Shown in pieces: positions 57,430-64,000 of a stretch of 64,000 nucleotides of DNA. Where the stretch lies: NCBI RefSeq assembly GCF_030295995.1, contig NZ_AP027365.1, forward strand, positions 2,078,066 through 2,142,065, written 5' to 3'. Numbering within the stretch: position 1 is the first letter of the stretch; each line of letters starts with the position of its first letter. A program made the position numbers and the translations under genes. The stretch comes from Thalassotalea hakodatensis (GTDB lineage: Bacteria; Pseudomonadota; Gammaproteobacteria; Enterobacterales; Alteromonadaceae). The notes under the pieces were generated by a model. It was not told the DNA's origin and did not search any database. It saw nothing but the letters and a program-made list of their open reading frames with translations.

Positions 57430-57876
57430 ATGACGAATCAAGCCAGCAATAAATTACTCTTGATAGCAGCAACTTGCTGTATATTGGCTGCTCTGGCGCA
57501 CATTGGCTGTATTGTTTTCGGTAGCGAATGGTATCGAATGTTAGGTGCAGGAGAGCAAATGGCTCTAATGGCTGAACAGGGGCACTGGTATCCTACAATA
57601 GTTACCTCTGTTATTGTTGTTGTGTTGAGTCTTTGGGCGTTATATGGATTATCAGGCGCTGGTGCGATAAAGCCTTTACCGTTTCTAAGGTGTGCGCTCA
57701 TTATTATCAGTAGCATTTTTTTACTGCGTGCAGGTGCTTTTGTTTTTCTAATGCCTGTGTTTCCTGAAAATAGCCAAACGTTTTGGTTTGTTAGTTCATC
57801 TATTTGTTTATTCATTGGTGGAGTATTCTTTATTGGCACTTTCCAGCAATGGAAACAGCTTTCAAAGCACAATTGA
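57430..57876 (+). CDS. Four-helix membrane protein, unrecognised
   Basis: A 148-residue inner-membrane protein with helices LLLIAATCCILAALAHIG, TIVTSVIVVVLSLWALYG, CALIIISSIFLLRAGAFVF and FVSSSICLFIGGVFFIG. No catalytic motif is seen. It is followed 58 bases later by another small membrane gene, and the two may form a pair. Confidence 0.65.
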   Translation: MTNQASNKLLLIAATCCILAALAHIGCIVFGSEWYRMLGAGEQMALMAEQGHWYPTIVTSVIVVVLSLWALYGLSGAGAIKPLPFLRCALIIISSIFLLRAGAFVFLMPVFPENSQTFWFVSSSICLFIGGVFFIGTFQQWKQLSKHN

Positions 57877-57934
57877 TAATTTTAAGCCTGAAATTGATAA
57901 ATAATACTTTAGATTTTACAAAAGGAATGATGAC

Positions 57935-58345
57935 ATGCTTTCTCAAATATTATTAATCATAGGTGCTGCTATATTTGGTTTATTAGGCAGCGTGCACCTT
58001 ATTTATACCTTTTATTCTAATAAATTTAATGCGTTTGCACCGGAAGTAACAGAAGCCATGAAAGGTACTTCGCCGGTCATAACAAAAGAAACAACTCTTT
58101 GGCAAGCGTGGGTAGGTTTTAATGCAAGCCATAGTGTAGGCTTGATCACGTTTGCATTAATTTATTTACCATTAATTTGTTTACATATGTCACTTTTGAA
58201 ATCTAGTCTTTGGTTGATGTGTCTCCCTATCCTTGTAAGTGGTGCTTACTTATTATTAGCAAAAAAATATTGGTTTAAAGTGCCATTTTTAGGTTTTCTT
58301 ATTGCAACATTTTGCTTTATCAGTGCTTATGTCGTTAATATTTAG
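57935..58345 (+). CDS. Membrane protein, LIC_13387-like
   Basis: A 136-residue protein with four helices. The N-terminal LLIIGAAIFGLLGSVHLIYTF and central TLWQAWVGFNASHSVGLI resemble the LIC_13387-type family, whose function is unknown. AAAGGA lies upstream of the ATG. Confidence 0.6.
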   Translation: MLSQILLIIGAAIFGLLGSVHLIYTFYSNKFNAFAPEVTEAMKGTSPVITKETTLWQAWVGFNASHSVGLITFALIYLPLICLHMSLLKSSLWLMCLPILVSGAYLLLAKKYWFKVPFLGFLIATFCFISAYVVNI

Positions 58346-58707
58346 TGAGCTACGTTAATTCATTAAGTAGAAGAGCATAAATCATTATCATTTTGCTATC
58401 GATTAGATCTTAAACTAGTGGTAAATATCATTGATTTTCTTTATTTAATTCATCAAGATTTTTTATGTGTTTTATGGTAAAGTATTTGTAAACATTGAAA
58501 AAATAGTTGTTTATATAAGCGTTAAGTATTATCGGTTGTTTTGCTTGCAACTACTGTATATATCTTATTTAACCTGAGCTCGGGTTAGTTATTATCATTT
58601 TCCTAAGTTGGCGACTAAAGTTACCGAACGGTTTGCTATTGGTTTTAATGTTTTTATAACGTCACTTTCTCCGTTCAATTTTTGTTTTTCTTTTTGGGTA
58701 GGTAATT
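58346..58707. other. Intergenic region before marC-like gene
   Basis: No gene is visible in these 362 bases. An 18-bp imperfect palindrome, TAACCTGAGCTCGGGTTA, lies at 58570-58587 and could be an operator for the MarC-family gene. The rest is AT-rich. Confidence 0.35.
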
Positions 58708-59325
58708 ATGTTAGATAATGTATTACACGACTTCTTAATTATTTGGGCTACCGTTGACCCTATCGGTACTATGGCACTTTTTGCCGGGCTCACTGCAAAA
58801 CTCACCGCAAAAGAGCGAAGAAAAACAGCCTATAAAACCATATTATATGCTGCGCTCATTTTAATAGGAGCGATTGTTGTTGGCCAAGTTATTTTGAGTG
58901 CGATGGGAATTAGTTTGTTGTCTTTTCAATTAGCCGGCGGTGTGATTTTATTTTTGTTCGGGCTTCAAATGATTTTTGCAAGTGATACTCACGAAGATGA
59001 AGTAGATGCAAAACATGATATATCGGTTTTCCCTTTAGCCATACCTGCTACTGCGTCGCCAGGGGCTATTCTTGCTGTTATTTTAATTACTGATAATTCA
59101 ATTTATTCTATCGAACAACAAGTAGTTTCAGCGATAACTATGTTGTCGGTATTACTCGTTACCTTAGTTCTACTATTGTTTTCTGGCGCAATTATTAGAG
59201 TTATAGGTACGGGTGGTGCTTCGTTATTAACACGTATAATGGGCATGATTTTGGCTGCATTATCTGTCGAATTTATAATGGAAGCGCTTGGCATAGGGCA
59301 GTGGGTTAATAACATTCCAACATAA
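58708..59325 (+). CDS. MarC-family (UPF0056) membrane protein
   Basis: A 205-residue inner-membrane protein with six helices. The family patterns are clear: LIIWATVDPIGTMALFAGLT at the start, LLSFQLAGGVILFLFGLQMI, then PLAIPATASPGAILAVIL, and the end LTRIMGMILAALSVEFIMEAL. No transport function is proven for MarC; the old link to antibiotic resistance has been withdrawn. Confidence 0.9.
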   Translation: MLDNVLHDFLIIWATVDPIGTMALFAGLTAKLTAKERRKTAYKTILYAALILIGAIVVGQVILSAMGISLLSFQLAGGVILFLFGLQMIFASDTHEDEVDAKHDISVFPLAIPATASPGAILAVILITDNSIYSIEQQVVSAITMLSVLLVTLVLLLFSGAIIRVIGTGGASLLTRIMGMILAALSVEFIMEALGIGQWVNNIPT

Positions 59326-59916
59326 TATATTTATTAGCTCTTCTATATTGCTCAATTACGCTTTCGATGTATTTTATTCGTGTTAAGGAGTAAAAGTGAT
59401 CTCTACTACTTATAATGAAATGTGGGATCGCTTTACTGATTCGGCAAAATCAAATCGTTTAATCGTAGATCCCTTAATACATTCAACACAAGATACGAGG
59501 CGTGGTATTACTGCACTTGCTTATCTTGACAAAAACAACAAGCAAGTCATTGATAAAATCAGTAAATTTTTAACCGCAGTAAACAAAATTGAACCAGAAC
59601 AATATTTTTACCCTCGTACTGATTTACATGTAACAATTCTTTCGATTATTTCGTGTATTGAAGGTTTTACTTTATCTACGATAAATGTTGATGATTATAT
59701 TAAGGTATTTAATCACGTAATGGCAGAGTGTCCCCCTATAGCAATTAACTTTAATGGTGTTACAGCATCTGAAAGTTGCATAGTAATTCAAGGGTTTCCC
59801 GTAAAAAATTAAGACAAGCATTTAAAGGGTTTCCAAATGCAACGTTTTGTCCACTTCCCTTAAACTGAGACAGACATAATTAGAGTTTTCTGTAATGATT
59901 AATGCAGGAGACGACT

Positions 59917-60186
59917 ATGAAAAAATCACGCTATACAGAATCTCAGATCATCGCAGTATTAAAAGAAGTTGATGCTGGTAGAAAAGTCGAGGAAGTGTGC
60001 CGTCAACACGGTATCAGTAGTGCAACCTATTACAACTGGAAGTCCAAATACGGTGGGATGGAAGCCTCTGACGTCAAACGGTTGAAGGAGCTGGAAGAAG
60101 AAAACGCCAAGCTTAAAAAGATGTTTGCGGATGTCAGTCTAGAAAATCATGCGATTAAGGAGCTTTTCGCAAAAAAGGGCTGGTGA
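59917..60186 (+). CDS. IS407-like transposase OrfA
   Basis: An 89-residue helix-turn-helix protein (MKKSRYTESQIIAVLKEVD, then CRQHGISSATYYNWKSKYGG) with a leucine zipper tail. GGAG lies before the ATG at 59917. Near its end the heptamer A-AAA-AAG (about 60170-60176) is in the right phase for a -1 frameshift into OrfB. Confidence 0.93.
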   Translation: MKKSRYTESQIIAVLKEVDAGRKVEEVCRQHGISSATYYNWKSKYGGMEASDVKRLKELEEENAKLKKMFADVSLENHAIKELFAKKGW

Positions 60187-61025
60187 CAGCGGATAAACGA
60201 GAATGCGTCAGCGTAATGGTTGGTGCGGGGCTAAGTATCGTAAGGGCTTGTCTGTTTGTTGGCATTGGCCGTTCGACCTTTTATCGCCCTGAACGAGACT
60301 GGCGTAAAGCAGATGCTGCTGTCATTGATGCTATCAATGCCGTACTTGAAAAGTCGCCACGAGCAGGCTTCTGGAAGTGTTTTGGCCGAATGCGCTTCAA
60401 AGGCTTTCCGTTCAACCATAAGCGCGTTTATCGCGTGTATTGCCAGATGGGGTTGAATCTAAAACGAAGAACTAAACGTGTGCTACCCAAGCGAATTGCT
60501 CAGCCTTTAGAAGTGCAGGAGCAAGCCAACCACCAATGGGCGCTCGATTTTATGCATGACACATTGTATTGCGGTAAACGATTCAGAACGTTGAATGTGG
60601 TGGACGAAGGAACGCGAGAATGCCTCGCTATAGAAGTGGACACCTCGTTGCCCGCTGGCCGTGTAGTTCGCGTGTTAGAGCAGTTAAAAGATGAGCGCGG
60701 GTTGCCCAAACAGTTGCGTGTAGACAATGGCCCAGAACTTATCTCTGCGACACTAACAGATTGGTGTGAGATCCATAATATTGAATTGGTATATATCCAG
60801 CCAGGTAAGCCACAGCAAAATGGCTTTGTTGAACGCTTTAACGGTTCATTCCGCAGAGAGTTTCTTGATGCCTACTTGTTTGAGAATCTCAGCCAAGTGC
60901 GAGATATGGCTTGGTTCTGGCGATTGTATTATAACGAAGAAAGAACACATGAGAGTCTGGGTAACCTGCCGCCGGCAGCTTACCGAGAAAAACTGGAAAA
61001 TTCTAATTTAGAACTGTGTCATTAA
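60183..61025 (+). CDS. IS407-like transposase OrfB (DDE)
   Basis: A 280-residue catalytic part in the -1 frame of OrfA, overlapping it by four bases (GTGA). The DDE residues are visible: Asp in QWALDFMHD, Asp in VDNGPELIS and Glu in NGFVERFNGSFRREFLD, with RTHESLGNLPPAAY at the end. It is probably made as an OrfAB fusion through the slippery heptamer, the normal strategy of IS3 elements. Confidence 0.93.
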   Translation: MTADKRECVSVMVGAGLSIVRACLFVGIGRSTFYRPERDWRKADAAVIDAINAVLEKSPRAGFWKCFGRMRFKGFPFNHKRVYRVYCQMGLNLKRRTKRVLPKRIAQPLEVQEQANHQWALDFMHDTLYCGKRFRTLNVVDEGTRECLAIEVDTSLPAGRVVRVLEQLKDERGLPKQLRVDNGPELISATLTDWCEIHNIELVYIQPGKPQQNGFVERFNGSFRREFLDAYLFENLSQVRDMAWFWRLYYNEERTHESLGNLPPAAYREKLENSNLELCH

Positions 61026-61080
61026 TGGGGAAGTGGACAGTTTGATTCAAGATATAAGTTAATTACGGCACATTGTTCAA

Positions 61081-61248
61081 TACCAATTCGCATAAAGATT
61101 AAGTCAGTTCAGAGCGATGTCAGAGGTGGGAGAATAAGCGAAACGTGTGCAGGTATAGTTGTTCTACATCAAACACGTTTTGCGCAATTATCGTGCCTCT
61201 AAAGCGTTTAATTCTCGCTGAATGACCGAATATTTATGCGAATTGGTA
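61081..61248. mobile_element. 168-bp MITE-like element
   Basis: TACCAATTCGCATAAA (61081-61096) and its exact complement (61233-61248) bound a 168-bp non-coding element. An internal inverted repeat (GCGAAACGTGT with ACACGTTTTGC) is present. Removing it restores an open frame (TCA ATA ATT AGG) in the 2H gene. It has no coding capacity and would need a transposase elsewhere. Confidence 0.8.
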
Positions 61249-61621
61249 TAATTAGGTTTTGTCGACCTATATCAGATAGCCAAAGGCTATTTGATCTTTG
61301 CCAAGCAAATAGAGAACGAAACTTCGGCTCTATCGTCTTTAATCAATTTGAATTGGTATTTAATAACTGGTATCAACAACGAATACACACACAACTTCTC
61401 GCTTCTTCAAGGCCTATTAATCGTTAAATCAGTTTATATTTTTAGCATCACACTTGGCATGAAAAAATTACTTACTGATAGGGTGATAGTTACAATCATC
61501 AGCTCTTTAACTTAAATGTGTTTTATATTTATTTAATTTAAAAACAGTGGTTTAAGTTTATATTCTGTTTTAGGAATGCTATTTGCTTATCTAGTTATAT
61601 TTAGTCGGGATAAGGCAATAT

Positions 61622-62371
61622 ATGAAAAGTAAAAAGCCAAAAATCGCAGTCACTGGGCCAAATTCGGGTGGATTAATGGCTTGGCTCTTTACCGCATTAA
61701 ACGTCAAACTTGCTGGTGGAGCTCCTGTTAGGGTGACCCCAAATTCGTTTGATGGGGATTTAGCATTCGATGGTTATATTATCGGCGGAGGCTCAGATAT
61801 TCATCCAAAAAATAGAGAAATAGAGAATGTGCCTCATTATCCTCGAACCCTAACCACAAAAATAAAAGAGGCTATGTTATACCCAATGGAGTTTATTGCG
61901 GGTTTTGGTGGGGTGAAATACGATAAACAACGTGATGAAATGGAAAAGCAATTTATTAAAAATGCATTACTAAATGATATTCCAATTCTAGGTATCTGTA
62001 GAGGACACCAATTACTAAACGCACATTGTGGCGGGACCTTGTATGCTTCCACCTTAGACGTACTAAAAGAAAAAGTACGTGCTCGTTCTGTGTTTCCAAG
62101 AAAAGAGGTGTTTGTTACCAGAAAGAACTCTCTTATTCGTGATATAGCTGGTAAGTCGCCTGTATCTGTTAATGCAATACATTCTCAAGCAATTGCAAAA
62201 CCAGGTAATAACCTACGCGTAACGGGTATTGAAAAGTCAGGTATTGCTCAAGTACTTGAAGCAAAAGATAACAGTCCTGTGTTAGGTGTTCAGTGGCACC
62301 CTGAATACTTACCTTATTTGCAAACCCATCGTGCCATTTTTGCTTGGTTAGTTAATGAGGCGTCATCATGA
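61622..62371 (+). CDS. Class I glutamine amidotransferase-like gamma-Glu hydrolase (C26)
   Basis: A 249-residue hydrolase of the PuuD type. The triad is Cys126 (ILGICRGHQLLN), His226 and Glu228 (VQWHPEY). GGGSDIHP near residue 56 is the usual start of the family. It probably cleaves a gamma-glutamyl bond, but the substrate is not known. It overlaps the next gene by four bases (ATGA). Confidence 0.88.
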   Translation: MKSKKPKIAVTGPNSGGLMAWLFTALNVKLAGGAPVRVTPNSFDGDLAFDGYIIGGGSDIHPKNREIENVPHYPRTLTTKIKEAMLYPMEFIAGFGGVKYDKQRDEMEKQFIKNALLNDIPILGICRGHQLLNAHCGGTLYASTLDVLKEKVRARSVFPRKEVFVTRKNSLIRDIAGKSPVSVNAIHSQAIAKPGNNLRVTGIEKSGIAQVLEAKDNSPVLGVQWHPEYLPYLQTHRAIFAWLVNEASS

Positions 62372-63042
62372 AACATAAAAAAAATATCTTTAGAGTGCTC
62401 GCGGTAATAATTGCAATAGGCGTACTTGTAGCGATTTACTTCTTCACGCCCATAAATGATTATTTAACAGTCGATAAAGTTAAAGAATTAACCAATGATG
62501 TGCCGCAAGATTGGACAACCGCATTAATATTCTTATTAGTCTTTGCTGTAGGGGGGGCATTGTTAATTCCCATTCCACTGATGGCATTTTCAATCAGTTT
62601 AGTGTTTGATCTTTGGTTTGCTGTTCCTATTGCTATTGTTGGCTTTACCCTTGCGAGTTTGTCAGGTTATTTTATTGGCCGGTTTATCGGTGTCAATGCA
62701 TTAGGTTCGTTCTTAGAGAAGCCCTTAAATGCTATTGAAGCTAAGCTTGACCATAAAGGCGGATGGGCTGTTTTTGCACTTCGGTTAGCGCCAACACCGC
62801 CTTTTACCGTCACAAGTATTATTAGTGGCACATTAAAAATTAACGCGACCCAATACTTGGTAGGTTCAACTCTTGGTATAGCTCCTTTAGGCCTTAGTGC
62901 TGTTGTTTTTGGTAAAGGTGCATTAGAAATAATGAAAAATCCGTCTAGTTTGGCAATAACTTTCATTATTGCGGCAACCATTATTTATATCTTTTACCGT
63001 GCATTACAAAAAAAACAGGCGTCAAAAAAAGAGAGCGCATAA
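62368..63042 (+). CDS. TVP38/TMEM64 (DedA-like VTT) membrane protein
   Basis: A 224-residue inner-membrane protein. The VTT-domain patterns are FAVGGALLIPIPLMAFSISLVFD, LASLSGYFIGRFIG and FALRLAPTPPFTVTSIISG, with re-entrant loops around Pro and Arg. Related proteins act as lipid scramblases or transporters. It is translationally coupled to the amidotransferase-like gene. Confidence 0.9.
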   Translation: MKHKKNIFRVLAVIIAIGVLVAIYFFTPINDYLTVDKVKELTNDVPQDWTTALIFLLVFAVGGALLIPIPLMAFSISLVFDLWFAVPIAIVGFTLASLSGYFIGRFIGVNALGSFLEKPLNAIEAKLDHKGGWAVFALRLAPTPPFTVTSIISGTLKINATQYLVGSTLGIAPLGLSAVVFGKGALEIMKNPSSLAITFIIAATIIYIFYRALQKKQASKKESA

Positions 63043-63060
63043 GAAATAAAGGAGGCCACC

Positions 63061-64000
63061 GTGTTAAAAAAATCCAATATAGCGGTATATTGTTTAATTG
63101 CTTTGTGCTTGATTTTTGCGTTGCGTGTTGTTGCGCCTGATATTATTAAATACTCGATAAATCAAAAGCTAGCTAATACTAAAGGAATCAAAGGGCATAT
63201 AGATGATATTGATTTAGCTTTATTTAGAGGGGCTTATCAAATTCAAGGATTAGAACTTTATTTACAGCCTAATATAAAAACAACACCAACGATATCTGCC
63301 GACGAAATTGATATATCTATGCTTTGGTCAGCTCTTTTCAAAGGTGTTGTTGTAGCCAAGGTACATATCAATTCAACGACATTTTCCTTTGTCGACGAAC
63401 CAAAAGAACAGAACAAAATTGATCCAAAAGCAAAACAGCCTGATACTTGGTTAACCTTGATTAATTTTGCCAGCCCTATCAATATAGATGAAATACGCAT
63501 TAGCGAAACTAAAATCCGGCTATTAAACGAGATTGAAGGGCAACAACAAGCGCATTATGTAAGTAATATTTTTGGGATAGTCACTAATATTACTAATAGT
63601 AGTGAGTTATCTGGCAGTTCAGTTGCAAATTTTCACCTTACTGGTGATTTAATGGGGCAAGCGCAAGTTCAGTTAAAAGGGTTTATTAACCCTGAAACAG
63701 TAGATCCAACATTTGATATTAACTTTAGTATGAAAAAGTTACCTGTTGATAAGATTGCTGGCTTAATTGAAGTTTATACGCCGATAGATATCGAGCAAGG
63801 AACTGTCGATGCTGCTATAGAATTATATACATTAAATGGTAAAGTGAATGGCTACATGAAAGCGGGTATTTATAATCCAAATATATTCACATGGAGAGAA
63901 GATATCGTGAAAGATAATGATGGTTTATTCACGGGTATTTATGAGGGGATCATTGACGGTCTTGCCGCTATATTTGAAAGTGATGAAAAAGGCTTGGTTG
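63061..64000 (+). CDS. AsmA-like DUF748 protein (3' end outside window)
   Basis: A GTG start at 63061 follows AAGGAGG. The frame stays open to the window end, at least 313 residues. An N-terminal hydrophobic segment (IAVYCLIALCLIFALRVVAP) anchors it in the inner membrane. The next part (LANTKGIKGHIDDIDLALFRGAYQIQGLEL) is the classic start of DUF748/AsmA-like proteins, large periplasmic lipid-transfer bridges. It may cooperate with the VTT-family protein upstream in lipid handling, which is inference. Confidence 0.8.
   Translation, partial: MLKKSNIAVYCLIALCLIFALRVVAPDIIKYSINQKLANTKGIKGHIDDIDLALFRGAYQIQGLELYLQPNIKTTPTISADEIDISMLWSALFKGVVVAKVHINSTTFSFVDEPKEQNKIDPKAKQPDTWLTLINFASPINIDEIRISETKIRLLNEIEGQQQAHYVSNIFGIVTNITNSSELSGSSVANFHLTGDLMGQAQVQLKGFINPETVDPTFDINFSMKKLPVDKIAGLIEVYTPIDIEQGTVDAAIELYTLNGKVNGYMKAGIYNPNIFTWREDIVKDNDGLFTGIYEGIIDGLAAIFESDEKGLV

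Larger units (their letters stand above)
59848..61039 (+). mobile_element. IS3-family insertion sequence, IS407-like
   Basis: A 1,192-bp element with perfect 12-bp terminal inverted repeats (TGTCCACTTCCC at 59848-59859, and its complement at 61028-61039). It is flanked by a 4-bp direct repeat GTTT (59844-59847 and 61040-61043), the duplication size of the IS407/IS51 groups. Both open reading frames are intact, so it may be active. It sits inside the 2H phosphoesterase gene. Confidence 0.92.
59396..61427 (+). pseudogene. 2H phosphoesterase (2'-5' RNA ligase-like), split by IS and MITE
   Basis: The gene begins with GTG at 59396 after AAGGAG. The first part has the HxT motif YPRTDLHVTILS (His78). 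Near 59800 the frame slips, then continues as KLRQAFKGFPNAT up to the IS at 59848. Right after the IS the frame resumes as FDSRYKLITAHCS, the second HxS motif, and stops at the MITE at 61081. After the MITE it resumes as IIRFCRPISDSQRLFDLC and LVFNNWYQQ to 61427. So one gene carries a frameshift and two insertions. The family acts on cyclic or 2'-5' RNA phosphates. Confidence 0.88.

Noticed and set aside
57438-57872. 144-residue antisense frame opposite a membrane gene
   Set aside because: The plus-strand gene has a clear start, helices and a ribosome binding site; the antisense frame has no recognisable features.
61236-61427. Independent 63-residue gene
   Set aside because: It is the C-terminal part of the 2H phosphoesterase gene behind the MITE; its first residues come from the MITE end.

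Overview
The window looks like chromosomal DNA of a low-GC marine gammaproteobacterium of the order Alteromonadales, most likely a Colwelliaceae-type organism (Colwellia/Thalassotalea). This is inferred from the housekeeping genes and their order (rlmL, glutaredoxin-like, uup, DUF3466; gapA, gnd, msrB, DUF2989, long-form GAPDH; tusDCBE, yccA), a HexR-type box upstream of gapA, and a sulfatase-rich polysaccharide locus. No database search was possible.

Layout. 1-20.9 kb: polysaccharide utilisation region with a 5'-truncated GH2 glycosidase, two Cys-type S1 sulfatases, a ThuA-like protein, an SDR, an HSL-type esterase, a GH3 glycosidase, a lipoprotein phosphoesterase, a frameshifted periplasmic binding protein, a second GH2, an MFS sugar porter, an AraC-type regulator and an octaheme cytochrome with TPRs. 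21.0-22.9 kb: a decayed tyrosine recombinase and an array of four initiator tRNA-Met genes plus one remnant, in tandem 201-bp units. 23.0-38.3 kb: core genes for rRNA methylation, ABC-F, central carbon metabolism, methionine sulfoxide repair, tRNA 2-thiolation and alkylation repair. 38.3-38.7 kb: two tandem tRNA-Ser(UGA) genes.

38.7-55.15 kb: what I read as a 16.4-kb genomic island integrated at the 3' end of the second tRNA-Ser. A decayed large serine recombinase lies at its left edge, interrupted by an inactive IS3-family element. A short core (CCGCCATAT) occurs at both ends, and the displaced tRNA trailer and terminator lie just beyond the right end. The cargo is a seven-gene collinear cassette: a giant Ser/Ala coiled-coil protein, a PP2C phosphatase, a membrane Ser/Thr kinase, a membrane coiled-coil protein with a possible degenerate dynamin-like head, a lidless Hsp70, a second Ser/Thr kinase, and a secreted EEP-fold hydrolase broken by a TGA. 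The first 502 residues of the two kinases are encoded by 1,519 bp that match except for one visible base, while their C-terminal sensor regions diverge completely. That pattern points to recent gene conversion between paralogues. This cassette is the best candidate for an undescribed system (signalling, stress or phage conflict).

55.4-64 kb: small membrane proteins, a DCC-family protein, a MarC-family protein, and a 2H phosphoesterase gene that can be reassembled across an IS407-like IS3 element (4-bp target duplication) and a 168-bp MITE. These are followed by a class I glutamine amidotransferase-like hydrolase, a TVP38/TMEM64 protein and an AsmA/DUF748 protein that runs off the window end.
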